From: Olleya marilimosa CAM030
Lineage (GTDB): Bacteria > Bacteroidota > Bacteroidia > Flavobacteriales > Flavobacteriaceae
Direction: 5' to 3'
Length of the DNA stretch: 64,000 nucleotides
NCBI RefSeq assembly: GCF_000518485.1
Contig: NZ_JADR01000002.1
Location: 358,586 to 422,585 of the forward strand
In this document: piece after piece, positions 1-8,879 of the stretch
Layout: each line of letters begins with the position of its first letter
How positions within the stretch are numbered: position 1 is the first letter of the stretch
Notes under the pieces: generated by a model
Databases searched by the model: none
What the model was told of the DNA's origin: nothing
Seen by the model: only the letters and a program-made list of their open reading frames with translations
Position numbers and translations under genes: made by a program

Positions 1-37
1 AATAGCTTCAGTATATTTGAATACTAAAGTAAGTTTC

Positions 38-715
38 ATGAAAAGTCCTAGTTACCTAAAATACAGTCTTTTGTTATTGGTGTTTTTTTCAATAACATCT
101 TGTTTTGAAATTATTGAAGAGATTGACCTAAATAGTGATGGTACAGGTACAATGACTTTTACGTTAAACATGAGTAGAAGCAAGTCTAAACTAGCATCAA
201 TAATGCTGTTAGACTCTGTTAATGGTTATAAAATACCTTCAAAAGCAGATATACAAAAAGGACTAAATGATATGGTTTCCGAGCTTAAAAAAGCAGAAGG
301 AATCACTAATGTTGTTAAATCAGCAGATTACGAAAATTTTGTGTTTTCAGTAAAATGTGATTTCAATAAAATTGAAAATATCAATAAGATTACTAACAAA
401 ATAACTAGTCAGCAAAAAAGTAACTCAGGATCGACCTCGTATTTATTTGATGATAAAAACGGTGTTTTTAAAAGAAAGTATGTCTATTCTTCCCAAATCA
501 AAAAACAGTATAATAAATTAAAAACCGAGAATAAAAAGATTTTTGATGATGCCTCCTATACAGTAATTTACAGATTTGATAAAGAGGTAAGCACTCAAAA
601 CAATAATCAAGCTAAAGTTTCTAATTCTAAAAAAGCAGTTATGCAACGCGTAAGTGCAATGGATGTGATTAATGGTACAGGAGACTTTACCACTCATATT
701 CAATTAAAAAAATAA
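38..715 (+). CDS. Predicted outer-envelope lipoprotein of unknown function
   Basis: I do not recognise the family. A hydrophobic signal segment ends in a lipobox (SITSC), so the mature protein should be lipid-anchored at Cys. I start at the ATG at 38, because the upstream in-frame start at 17 is TTG and would put seven extra residues before a normal lipoprotein signal. The region after the Cys (EIIEEIDLNSDGTGTM) has the acidic, Gly-rich beta-strand look of small envelope lipoproteins; the middle is Lys/Asn-rich and probably helical. The stop is 25 bases before the next gene, so it is likely the first visible gene of a plus-strand operon. The real operon start may lie before this window. Confidence 0.75.
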   Translation: MKSPSYLKYSLLLLVFFSITSCFEIIEEIDLNSDGTGTMTFTLNMSRSKSKLASIMLLDSVNGYKIPSKADIQKGLNDMVSELKKAEGITNVVKSADYENFVFSVKCDFNKIENINKITNKITSQQKSNSGSTSYLFDDKNGVFKRKYVYSSQIKKQYNKLKTENKKIFDDASYTVIYRFDKEVSTQNNNQAKVSNSKKAVMQRVSAMDVINGTGDFTTHIQLKK

Positions 716-739
716 TCCTTAAACTAACACAACCAACCA

Positions 740-2629
740 ATGAAAAAATTATCATGTGTAATCATGCTATGTGCATCTGTATTTTCTTTTGCACAAAATT
801 CAACATCAAAAATCCCAAGTGATGCAGCTGTTGTAGCCACAATAAAAGGAAATAATTTGTTACAATTAATGTCAATAGATGAGTTAAATAACTCGTTTAT
901 GGGAACTGAGATTTTAAAAGAATTATCTAGAAAACAGACTAAATACAACTCGTTGGAAGATTTTGGTTTTGACTTAAATGGCGCTGCTCATTATTTTTTC
1001 CAAGCTAATGATAGTATTAATTACAACGCATTTATCGTTCCTTTAAAAAATGTAACTGCTTTTGAAAGCTTTTTAACCACCCAAAGCAAAAAAGAAATTG
1101 CAAACGTTAACGGAATCAGGTCTTTTAAAGATCATAATCAAGGCGGAATTGTTTGGGATAGCTCAACTTTGATAATGGTTGTTGGAAGTACTAACGATGC
1201 GTATTTTCAAAACCCAGAGGTCATGGAGCGTTACGGACTAACACAGGATGATTATTATGGATACGTAATAGATGATGCTGTTGTTGAAAGTGCAGAGGAT
1301 TACGATGATGAAGTTATAGAGGCTGAAGAAGCTTATGAGGAAGAAATAGAAGAAACGGTTATCGAGTCTACAGAAAGTGAAGAGGTCTATGAGGACGAGT
1401 ATATGGAAGAGGAAGCTACTGAAGTTGTAGAGTATGATTACAATAATGATGCGTCTAACTACCAAATTAAAAGCGCCATAAATAAAAATTGGGCTTTATT
1501 AAAGGCAGAGCAGCTTTTAAAGCAACAACCAAATCGTTCTATCTTAAAAAACAAATCATACTTAAGTAGCCTAGACAGTAAAGCAGAAGCTACATTATGG
1601 GTCAATGACTTTGGGCAATTATATGCTAATATGTTAGGGTCTATGTACTACAATCAATTAGTTGGTTTTGATTTATCAAGCATGTATGCTAATAATGGTT
1701 TAACAGCTAAATTGTTTTTAGAAAACGACAAAATGGTACTAAATACAAAGTACACTATGTCTGATCAAATGGCAGATAGTTATAAAAAAATGACCTCTAG
1801 AAAACTTAATAAAAAGTTTTTAGATTATGTAAATGAAGACAGAATGATTGGTTTTATGAGCTACTCTATAGACACAGAAGCCATGTTAGAAGAGTATCCT
1901 AAATTAATGAAGTCTATGTATAGCAACATGCCATATTACGGAGAAGAAGCTAGTTTGGGTATAGATTTATTTTCTTTATTATTAGATGAGGAAGCTGTTG
2001 GAGAAGTAATTAATGGAGATTTACTGTTTTTATTATCAGGTATCTCTCAGCAAGAAGTAACTTATACTACATACCAATATAATGACGATTATGAGTATGT
2101 TGAAGTTGAAAAAACAAAAACTGAAACAGTTCCTGATTTTTTATTAATGGCATCTACGGATGAGCCTAGCATGCTTAATAAATTAATCCAATATACTGTA
2201 AATAAAGAAATGGTAACTTTTAACAATGGTTATTACACATTTGAAATTCCAAGAAGCCCACTGGCTATTCACTTTGTAATTAAAGACGGAATTGCTTTTT
2301 TAGGTACATCTGAAGCAGAAATGAATAAAATCGTCTCAGGTACATTTGATGCTAAAGTAACATCTAAAACTAAAAAAATGATGTTAGACAATTCTTATTC
2401 AGTATTTGTTAGTGCTAAACAATTAGCACAACAATTACCAATAGAAGAGATGGGAATTGACAGAAGTGGTAAGCTAGAATGGTTTTTAAACACAACAGAG
2501 GATGCATATATTACAGCATCAAAAATTAAAGGAAATGCAGTTAATAGCGAAATGGTTGTTGGTGTGCCTCCAACCGAAGAAAATGCTTTAAAATACATCT
2601 TTAATATCATCGAAAAATTTGCAAAATAA
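740..2629 (+). CDS. Secreted DUF4836-like protein with a long acidic insert
   Basis: A 629-residue protein with a signal peptide (cleavage near FAQ, residue 19). The N-terminal part (residues 24-110, with SDAAVVATIKGNNLL) resembles the Bacteroidota DUF4836 group of envelope proteins; this assignment is tentative and no biochemical role is known to me. Residues about 178-237 form an Asp/Glu/Tyr-rich low-complexity tract that is probably disordered. Further on, around residues 440-470, a YNDDYEYVEVEKTKTETVP segment matches a segment of the next gene (YNDDFEKVETLTTVTKQVP), which makes the two paralogues. Six bases separate its stop from the next ATG. The periplasm or cell surface is the likely location. 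Confidence 0.7.
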   Translation: MKKLSCVIMLCASVFSFAQNSTSKIPSDAAVVATIKGNNLLQLMSIDELNNSFMGTEILKELSRKQTKYNSLEDFGFDLNGAAHYFFQANDSINYNAFIVPLKNVTAFESFLTTQSKKEIANVNGIRSFKDHNQGGIVWDSSTLIMVVGSTNDAYFQNPEVMERYGLTQDDYYGYVIDDAVVESAEDYDDEVIEAEEAYEEEIEETVIESTESEEVYEDEYMEEEATEVVEYDYNNDASNYQIKSAINKNWALLKAEQLLKQQPNRSILKNKSYLSSLDSKAEATLWVNDFGQLYANMLGSMYYNQLVGFDLSSMYANNGLTAKLFLENDKMVLNTKYTMSDQMADSYKKMTSRKLNKKFLDYVNEDRMIGFMSYSIDTEAMLEEYPKLMKSMYSNMPYYGEEASLGIDLFSLLLDEEAVGEVINGDLLFLLSGISQQEVTYTTYQYNDDYEYVEVEKTKTETVPDFLLMASTDEPSMLNKLIQYTVNKEMVTFNNGYYTFEIPRSPLAIHFVIKDGIAFLGTSEAEMNKIVSGTFDAKVTSKTKKMMLDNSYSVFVSAKQLAQQLPIEEMGIDRSGKLEWFLNTTEDAYITASKIKGNAVNSEMVVGVPPTEENALKYIFNIIEKFAK

Positions 2630-2635
2630 TTATTA

Positions 2636-3994
2636 ATGAAAATTAAGAAAATATTAAAAAAAGCAGCCATTATTATTAGTGTGCTGCTTTTAGCTTTTAA
2701 AGGCTTTTTAATGTACCGTAATTACACGTCTTACCAAGATGTAATACATTATAAGGCCAATCAAATAGTAAAGGTAAATATTGACGGTATCGCTCAATCA
2801 CTAGTGTTTAATGCAATTGCAAATCCTTCATTTTATTTAAAATCAAAAAGGGAGAATGACTCTATTATTGATGACGATAACAAACAAAAAAAAGGATTCA
2901 ATATTCCTGCTAACATCTTTTTATACACTATTAAAGGACAACCTATAACCACAGTATTTACATCCTTTAAAATTTCAGAACAAAACACCTTTAAAGACTA
3001 CCTTAAAGCTAATTATAAAACTGAAGATTTTAAAGACACCCAAAACTTTACTGTTGCAACAGTATTAAATAATAGTGTGGTTATAGCATTTAACAAAACA
3101 CAAGCAGTTATTGCATACAATCCAAGTAAGGACGATGTAAATCAAGTGTTTGAAGACATATTGGTAAATCATAAAACATTAGAAAAGTCAGATGTAAAAT
3201 GGGAGAAATTACAAGATGCAGATGGACATTTTAATTACCTCACAAAAACAGATCATTTGGCTATTAATTTTCAATCTGGAAAAGCTATAATACAAGGTGA
3301 TTTTGTATTGCCAGTATTTTTGGACACGCCAAAAGTTTATAAAAGCACAAATTTTTCTAAAGATGCTAGTGTAACTTTTAATCTTAATCTACTTTCAACA
3401 TTAAAGTATGTAAACTTTAAACACAAAAATCAAAGTGTAGACATAGACAGTTTAGATACATATTATAAAGGTCATATGGCTCTAGAAATTGCTAAAGCAA
3501 CAACACAATTAGACTCGGTAATAACTTATGAGTATAATGACGATTTTGAAAAAGTAGAAACCCTGACAACGGTAACAAAACAAGTACCAGAAATTAATTT
3601 GCAATTAACCTCTGACGCTTCAAAACTTTATAAATATTTAGAAAAAATAGCGATAGTAAAAGATGGTAAATTAAGTAAAGATATATTTCCTTTGTATCAA
3701 GTTAAAATAGATTCTACTAATGCTAAAAGTTTGCAAGCAAGTACCAATTTATCCAATACAGTAAAATCAATATTAAACGAAACTTCAGAAGTTTTTGCTT
3801 TAAACGTTAATTTTGAAAAATTGCAAAAGCAGAATCATTTTCCAATGATACATGATTATTTAGAAAAGCTAATAACCTTAAAAATTATTGGAAATAATTC
3901 TCAAAACGAAGCAATAGCAGTAAATGGACAAATGATTTTAAAAAATCAAGATATTAATGCCTTAGCTCAGTTTTTTATTAATCAAAAAGAATAA
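2636..3994 (+). CDS. Membrane-anchored paralogue of the preceding DUF4836-like protein
   Basis: A 452-residue protein with a basic N-terminus (MKIKKILKKA) and one hydrophobic segment (about residues 10-26) without a clear cleavage site, so it is probably anchored in the inner membrane facing the periplasm. It lacks the acidic insert of its neighbour but shares the order of motifs, including YEYNDDFEKVETLTTVTKQVP followed by a SDASKLYKYLEK helix (the neighbour has STDEPSMLNKLIQY). I infer a tandem duplication followed by divergence. Function is unknown. It lies 6 bases after the upstream gene and 22 before the FAD oxidoreductase, which suggests cotranscription. Confidence 0.65.
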   Translation: MKIKKILKKAAIIISVLLLAFKGFLMYRNYTSYQDVIHYKANQIVKVNIDGIAQSLVFNAIANPSFYLKSKRENDSIIDDDNKQKKGFNIPANIFLYTIKGQPITTVFTSFKISEQNTFKDYLKANYKTEDFKDTQNFTVATVLNNSVVIAFNKTQAVIAYNPSKDDVNQVFEDILVNHKTLEKSDVKWEKLQDADGHFNYLTKTDHLAINFQSGKAIIQGDFVLPVFLDTPKVYKSTNFSKDASVTFNLNLLSTLKYVNFKHKNQSVDIDSLDTYYKGHMALEIAKATTQLDSVITYEYNDDFEKVETLTTVTKQVPEINLQLTSDASKLYKYLEKIAIVKDGKLSKDIFPLYQVKIDSTNAKSLQASTNLSNTVKSILNETSEVFALNVNFEKLQKQNHFPMIHDYLEKLITLKIIGNNSQNEAIAVNGQMILKNQDINALAQFFINQKE

Positions 3995-4016
3995 ACAAAT
4001 TTAGTATCTTACTAAG

Positions 4017-5129
4017 ATGACATTAAGCTATTGGGAAATAAAATCATGGTTAACCAACGTGGATTATACTATTGTTGGTAGCGGAATTGTAGGTTTAAAT
4101 TGTGCTTTGCAATTAAAAAAACGTTTCCCCAAAGCCAATATTTTAATATTAGAAAAAGGCACTTTACCTCAAGGAGCAAGTACTAAAAATGCAGGTTTTG
4201 CTTGTTTTGGTAGTTTGTCAGAAATTGTAGCCGATCTTAAAACACATACAGAACAAGAGGTTTTAGATTTGGTGCAAAAACGTGTCAAAGGATTACAAAA
4301 ATTAAGAGATAATCTTGGAGATAAAACCATAGATTATCAACAATTAGGAGGTTATGAGTTGTTTAATACTAACAGTGATTTATTTGAAACCTGTTTACAT
4401 CAAAAAACGTTAGTTAATAATTTATTAAAACCTGTTTTTGAAGACAACGTATTTAGCCTTAAAGAAAATAGATTTGGCTTCAAAAACATCAAGAATCAAT
4501 ACTGTTTTAATCAATTTGAAGGACAAATAGACACAGGTCGCATGATGGAGGCATTACTAAAAAAAGCACTCTTAAAAGGCATTAAAATACTTAATAATGT
4601 TTCGGTGTCTAGTTTTTCAGAAGATGCCAATGCTGTTAAAGTGGAGACCAATCAATTTAGTTTTTCTACTTCAAAATTATTAATAGCAACAAATGGCTTC
4701 GCTTCGGTTTTGAATATTCCAAAAGTTAAACCAGCAAGAGCACAAGTGTTAATTACAAAACCAATAAAAAATCTTCATATAAAAGGCACGTTTCATTTGG
4801 ATGAAGGGTATTATTATTTCCGAAACATCGATAACAGAATACTATTTGGAGGTGGACGTAACCTAGATTTTAAAGGCGAAGAAACTACTGAATTAAGTCA
4901 AACAGATTTAATTCAGAATAAACTAGAAGCGTTATTAAAAACTACAATTTTACCAAATACACCTTTTCAGATAGAGCATCGCTGGAGCGGAATTATGGGA
5001 GTAGGAACTCAAAAAAAACCAATTGTAAAACAGCTTAGTAATAATGTGTTTTGTGGTGTGCGATTAGGCGGAATGGGAGTTGCAATTGGAAGTTTAATAG
5101 GAGAAGAATTAGCAAACCTAATAGCGTAA
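4017..5129 (+). CDS. FAD-dependent oxidoreductase of the DAO family
   Basis: A 370-residue flavoprotein. The dinucleotide-binding motif VGSGIVGLNCALQLKKR begins near residue 21 and is followed by the acidic end of the second strand (ILILEKG). GASTKNAGFACFG corresponds to the substrate/flavin loop seen in glycine and D-amino acid oxidase relatives. The C-terminal RWSGIMGVGTQKKPIV and GVRLGGMGVAIGS segments are the usual second FAD-contact region. It probably oxidises an amine or amino acid, but the substrate cannot be read from the sequence. It ends one base before mtgA, so the two are probably translated from one message. Confidence 0.85.
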   Translation: MTLSYWEIKSWLTNVDYTIVGSGIVGLNCALQLKKRFPKANILILEKGTLPQGASTKNAGFACFGSLSEIVADLKTHTEQEVLDLVQKRVKGLQKLRDNLGDKTIDYQQLGGYELFNTNSDLFETCLHQKTLVNNLLKPVFEDNVFSLKENRFGFKNIKNQYCFNQFEGQIDTGRMMEALLKKALLKGIKILNNVSVSSFSEDANAVKVETNQFSFSTSKLLIATNGFASVLNIPKVKPARAQVLITKPIKNLHIKGTFHLDEGYYYFRNIDNRILFGGGRNLDFKGEETTELSQTDLIQNKLEALLKTTILPNTPFQIEHRWSGIMGVGTQKKPIVKQLSNNVFCGVRLGGMGVAIGSLIGEELANLIA

Positions 5130-5130
5130 T

Positions 5131-5817
5131 ATGTTTAAAAAAATATTCAAATTTTTAGCTAAATGTTTACTTTGGTTTATTATTTCAACCGTTGGTGTGG
5201 TGGTTTTATACAAGTGGATGCCTGTACCAATAACACCATTAATGGTCATTAGATATTTTGAAAAGGACAGTCCAAAACTTTTAAAACACGATTGGGAACC
5301 AATAGAAAACATCTCTAAAAATTTACAACTAGCAGTGATTTGTAGCGAAGATCAAATTTTTTTAAGTCACAATGGATTTGATTTAAAAGCAATTGAAAAA
5401 GCTTACGAAAACAATAAAAAAGGAAAACGTATTAAAGGAGGTAGTACCATAAGCCAACAAACAGCAAAAAATGTGTTTTTGTGGCCACAACGTAGTTGGT
5501 TACGCAAGGGGTTAGAAACATATTTTACATTTTTAATAGAGTTGGTTTGGTCCAAGGAGCGTATCATGGAGGTCTATACAAATAGTATAGAAATGGGTAA
5601 TGGTGTTTATGGTGCTGAAGCTGCAGCTCAATATTGGTTTAAAAAACCAGCATCTAAATTATCAAAATTGGAAGCGTCTGCAATAGCAGCAATTTTGCCA
5701 AACCCAAGAAAATATAAGGCTAATCCTGTTACTAATTACATAGCCTCTAGAAAAAATTGGATAATAAAACAGATGAATTTTTATGGTCCTTTAAATTATA
5801 AAACAGAGGATGAATAG
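5131..5817 (+). CDS. mtgA: Monofunctional peptidoglycan glycosyltransferase (GT51)
   Basis: Polymerises lipid II into glycan strands at the periplasmic face of the inner membrane. At 228 residues it has the usual length of MtgA and no transpeptidase domain. One N-terminal membrane helix (about 10-28) precedes the GT51 domain. Visible motifs are SED with the catalytic Glu at about residue 73, GGSTISQQTAKN at 103-114, and RKGLETYFTFLIELVWSKER with the second acidic motif. Its last 8 bases overlap the GreA-like gene. The operon partners are envelope proteins of unknown role, which suggests a cell-wall connection for them (inference). Confidence 0.93.
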   Translation: MFKKIFKFLAKCLLWFIISTVGVVVLYKWMPVPITPLMVIRYFEKDSPKLLKHDWEPIENISKNLQLAVICSEDQIFLSHNGFDLKAIEKAYENNKKGKRIKGGSTISQQTAKNVFLWPQRSWLRKGLETYFTFLIELVWSKERIMEVYTNSIEMGNGVYGAEAAAQYWFKKPASKLSKLEASAIAAILPNPRKYKANPVTNYIASRKNWIIKQMNFYGPLNYKTEDE

Positions 5818-6271
5818 CACTGAAAAAGTTAAACTAGCATTACATAATGGTTGTGTTTTGTTTACACAAAATAGACTAGATACCATTAATAAAACCATTT
5901 TGGAACTGCAAGAATCCTTAACCTCTGAGACTAAAAGTAGCGCTGGAGATAAGCATGAAACTGGACGAGCTATGGTGCAATTAGAACGCGAAAAAGCAGG
6001 ACATCAATTAGCCGAAATACAAAAGGTCAATCAGCTATTAGCAAAAATAAGTACAGAAAAGACCTCTAAAGTTATTGGCTTAGGTAGTGTTGTTTATACT
6101 ACAAAATCTAATTATTACATTGCTATTAGTGCTGGAGAACTAGAGGTTGGTACTCAAAAATTTTATGCAATTGCAGCCAATACGCCTATTGCACAATTGC
6201 TTTTAGGTAAAACAATTGGCGATGATATTGTTTTTAGAGCACAAAATTTTTCAATAACAGATGTTAACTAA
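5810..6271 (+). CDS. GreA/GreB-like small protein (possible RNA polymerase secondary-channel factor)
   Basis: A 153-residue protein with the two-part layout of Gre factors: an N-terminal helical hairpin (about residues 20-75, with SSAGDKHETGRAMVQLEREK) and a C-terminal beta-rich domain (about 85-150) ending in AIAANTPIAQLLLGKTIGDDIVF, which mirrors the SP-GRALLGK-GD signature of the GreA C-terminal domain. In related genomes such proteins are, as I recall, sometimes labelled 3-oxoacyl-ACP synthase; nothing here supports that. Acidic residues near the hairpin tip could serve as the catalytic pair, but I cannot assign them with certainty. It overlaps mtgA by 8 bases and is the last gene of the run. 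Confidence 0.6.
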   Translation: MNSTEKVKLALHNGCVLFTQNRLDTINKTILELQESLTSETKSSAGDKHETGRAMVQLEREKAGHQLAEIQKVNQLLAKISTEKTSKVIGLGSVVYTTKSNYYIAISAGELEVGTQKFYAIAANTPIAQLLLGKTIGDDIVFRAQNFSITDVN

Positions 6272-6461
6272 CGTCTAAGTCAACAATTTTCGAGGTGTCT
6301 TTAGTGAAATTGAATTAGAAAAAAGTTGAATATAATTCCCTTAAATTTAGAATAAGGAACTAGTATTAAAAACAACATTGGTGTGCCTAAATTACAGCAT
6401 AATAGAGTCTTGTTAGCTATCTCTATTTCGTTGACACATCATGGTGCTTTTAGCGGTTATG

Positions 6462-7373
6462 CTATTTTGTGATTTCTAAATACTGAGTAGTATTTTTTTC
6501 TAAGTTTGTTTTACTTTCAAAAAATACAATGTCATCACCTAATAAGGCTTCAATTAAGTAATAGTGTCCTTTAAAATAAGAGTGCAACACTGTAGCTTTA
6601 AGCTCAGAATTGGTTACCATTTTTAATTGATGCGCGTATATTATTGCATCGTTAATTATATTAAACTCGCCAAAAAACGAAGCTATTAATGGTGCTTCTG
6701 GATTTTTGAATAAATTTTCTGGGCTATCATTAACAACAATTTTGTTGTCGTACAAAACAATCATTCTGTCTGCAAAACCTAAAACATCTTCTCTGTCGTG
6801 GGTTGCAACAATACAAGTTATGTTTTTATCTTTTAAATATCTAAACACATTACGTCTAAGTGATTGTTTTTGGAAGTTATCAATATGACTAAAAGGCTCG
6901 TCTAATAAAATAATTTCTGGCTGTTTTGCCAATGCACGTGCTAATGCGACGCGCTGTTTTTGACCACCGCTTAAGGTTTTTACTTTGGTTTTAGCAAGCT
7001 CTGTAAGTTCTACAACTTCTAGTAACTCTGCAGTGCGTTCTTTTTTTTCTTCTGGAAAAAAGTTAGACAGGTGTTTACCAATGTTTTCTTCAACGGTTAT
7101 ATAAGGCATTAAGTCAAATTCTTGAGAGACATATTTCATGAATTCATAACCGACAACCAAATTATATTTAGGACCTAAAATCTCTTGGTCTTTCCAGAAA
7201 ATTTGACCTTCATTTAAGTCAAATTCGCCAAAAATAAGATTTAAAAGAGTGCTTTTTCCAGAACCGCTTTCGCCAATAATAGCAACGTGTTCACCTTGAT
7301 TAGCAATTAAAGAGATGTCTTTTAAAACAGGTGTTTTATTATACGAAAAAGAAAGATTTTTTACTGCTAGCAT
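6462..7373 (-). CDS. Orphan ABC transporter ATP-binding protein
   Basis: A 303-residue ATPase with a complete catalytic set: Walker A GESGSGKST (residues 34-42), Q-loop region near YVSQEFD, signature LSGGQKQR (134-141), Walker B IILLDEP (154-160) and the H-loop in VATHDRED. The layout and the SFFGEFNII segment after the ATPase domain resemble the PotA/FbpC/CysA importer ATPases, with a shorter C-terminal regulatory domain. No permease or binding-protein gene is adjacent, so the substrate is unknown. It starts after the terminator of the efflux operon and appears to be a single-gene unit. The 190 bases downstream show no gene or clear terminator. Confidence 0.88.
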   Translation of the reverse strand: MLAVKNLSFSYNKTPVLKDISLIANQGEHVAIIGESGSGKSTLLNLIFGEFDLNEGQIFWKDQEILGPKYNLVVGYEFMKYVSQEFDLMPYITVEENIGKHLSNFFPEEKKERTAELLEVVELTELAKTKVKTLSGGQKQRVALARALAKQPEIILLDEPFSHIDNFQKQSLRRNVFRYLKDKNITCIVATHDREDVLGFADRMIVLYDNKIVVNDSPENLFKNPEAPLIASFFGEFNIINDAIIYAHQLKMVTNSELKATVLHSYFKGHYYLIEALLGDDIVFFESKTNLEKNTTQYLEITK

Positions 7374-7396
7374 AGTCGTGCAAAAATAGTATAAAA

Positions 7397-7421
7397 AAAC
7401 CGCTCCAAATGGAACGGTTTT
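7397..7421 (-). terminator. Rho-independent terminator of the RND efflux operon
   Basis: On the minus strand, 19 bases after the stop of the TolC-like gene, a hairpin with arms AAAACCG and CGGTTTT (an inner TCC/GGA pairing and a short AT-rich loop) is followed by a run of seven T. It separates the efflux operon from the ABC ATPase gene. Confidence 0.85.
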
Positions 7422-7439
7422 GAAATTTATTATTGTTTT

Positions 7440-8879
7440 TTAATTCCACCCACCACCTAAAGCTTGATATAGTTTTACATTAGCTAATAATTGGTCTCGT
7501 TTAGTTTCTATAATTTCAATTTTAGAATCTAATGCTTCTCTTTGTGTAAGGAGTACTTCTGTATATTCTGCTCTTGCAGATTTAAAAAGTCTAATAGAAA
7601 GCTCTATAGCTTCCGTAAGTGCCTCCACTTGTTGTGTTTTTAAAAGGTAACTTTTGTTTAAATTCTCTACATTAGATAATTGATTTTCTACTTCTATAAA
7701 CGCATTTAAAATCGTTTTTTCGTATTCATAAATAATCTGAAGTTGTTTGTTACTGGCAGTTTTATATTCTGCTTTAATTGCATTTCGGTTAATTAATGGA
7801 GCGATTATATCTCCAATTAAAGAATACGCTAAAGATTCTGGTGTGCTAGTTAAAAATTTAGGTTTAAAAGCTTCTAATCCAACACCAGCTTTAATACCAA
7901 TGGAAGGATAGAAATTTGCCTTAGCTATATTTACGTTTAACTTTGAGGCAGATAACTCTAGTTCAGCTTGTCTAATATCTGGTCGATTGGCTAATAGTTG
8001 TGAGGGTACACCAGAGTGCATAACGTCTACTTCTTTAGTTATAAAATCATCAGAATGTCTGATTACTGTTTGTGGGTATCTTCCAACTAAAAAATTAATC
8101 AAATTTTCTGTTTCTACTATTTTTTGCTGAATTTGATATTTATTACTTTTATTTTTAAAAACCTCAGCCTCAAAGCGTCTAACAGCTAGCTGTGTTGCTC
8201 TAGCAGCTTCTTTTTGAAGCTTTACCATTTTTAAAGCACTTTGTTGTAAGTCTAAGTTCTGTTTAACTATAGTAAGTTGGTTATCCAAAGCAATAAGCTC
8301 ATAATAGGCACTTGCTATTTCTGAAACTAATTGCGTAACCATAAAGTTTTTACCTTGGATAGTTGCTAAATATTCTAAAACTGCTGATTTTTTACCATTT
8401 CTAAGTTTTTTCCAAATATCCAATTCCCAAGAGGCAGAAAGTCCTGCCGAAAAGTTGGTTAATGGTTCCGGAAACTCTTCATGTTCACGTATGTCTAAGT
8501 GTTGCTCTACAGCACCATTTCTGGTGAATTCACCAACTTTATCAACTTCCGCACCAGCGTAGATACCTACATAAGGCAAATAGTCTCCTTTTTTAGCTTT
8601 TATTTCGTTTTCAGCCATATTAATTTGCTGTAGCATCATATTTAATTCTTGATTATTAGCTAATGCCAAGTCTATCAAGTTTGTTAAATTTTGGTCGGAA
8701 AAAAAGTCTTTCCACTTTACAACTGCTGTGTTTAGTGTATCATTACTATTGTTACTGTAAGTCTCAGAAATGGTTTTATTTTCTTCTCTTATCGCTATTT
8801 GTGTTGGCACACATGATTGTAATAATAGTACAATCATGATGCTAACAACAAAAAGATGTTTTATGGTTTTATTATTCAT
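7440..8879 (-). CDS. Outer-membrane efflux lipoprotein (TolC/OprM-NodT type)
   Basis: A 479-residue outer-membrane channel of a tripartite efflux pump. The signal peptide ends in LLQSC, with lipidated Cys23, as in OprM/NodT proteins. Two repeated outer-membrane-efflux halves are visible, with long amphipathic helices such as NLDLQQSALKMVKLQKEAAR and LNKSYLLKTQQVEALTEAIE. The LANRPDIRQAELELSASKLN segment is the typical start of the second repeat. It overlaps the upstream RND permease gene by 8 bases, so translation is probably coupled. It is the last gene of the operon before a terminator. Confidence 0.92.
   Translation of the reverse strand: MNNKTIKHLFVVSIMIVLLLQSCVPTQIAIREENKTISETYSNNSNDTLNTAVVKWKDFFSDQNLTNLIDLALANNQELNMMLQQINMAENEIKAKKGDYLPYVGIYAGAEVDKVGEFTRNGAVEQHLDIREHEEFPEPLTNFSAGLSASWELDIWKKLRNGKKSAVLEYLATIQGKNFMVTQLVSEIASAYYELIALDNQLTIVKQNLDLQQSALKMVKLQKEAARATQLAVRRFEAEVFKNKSNKYQIQQKIVETENLINFLVGRYPQTVIRHSDDFITKEVDVMHSGVPSQLLANRPDIRQAELELSASKLNVNIAKANFYPSIGIKAGVGLEAFKPKFLTSTPESLAYSLIGDIIAPLINRNAIKAEYKTASNKQLQIIYEYEKTILNAFIEVENQLSNVENLNKSYLLKTQQVEALTEAIELSIRLFKSARAEYTEVLLTQREALDSKIEIIETKRDQLLANVKLYQALGGGWN

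Noticed and set aside
17..37. Upstream TTG extension of the first lipoprotein gene
   Set aside because: It would add seven polar residues before a normal lipoprotein signal; the ATG at 38 is better.
1238..1465. Open frame antisense to the acidic tract
   Set aside because: It is the complement of Glu/Asp codons and gives a Phe/Ile-rich, meaningless product.
5810..6271. 3-oxoacyl-ACP synthase annotation for the small gene after mtgA
   Set aside because: It is far too short and lacks the Cys-His-His active site; the pattern is GreA-like.
6272..6461. Gene or regulatory element in the 190-base gap
   Set aside because: No frame, -7 box or convincing hairpin was found; only a weak TTCC/GGAA pairing.
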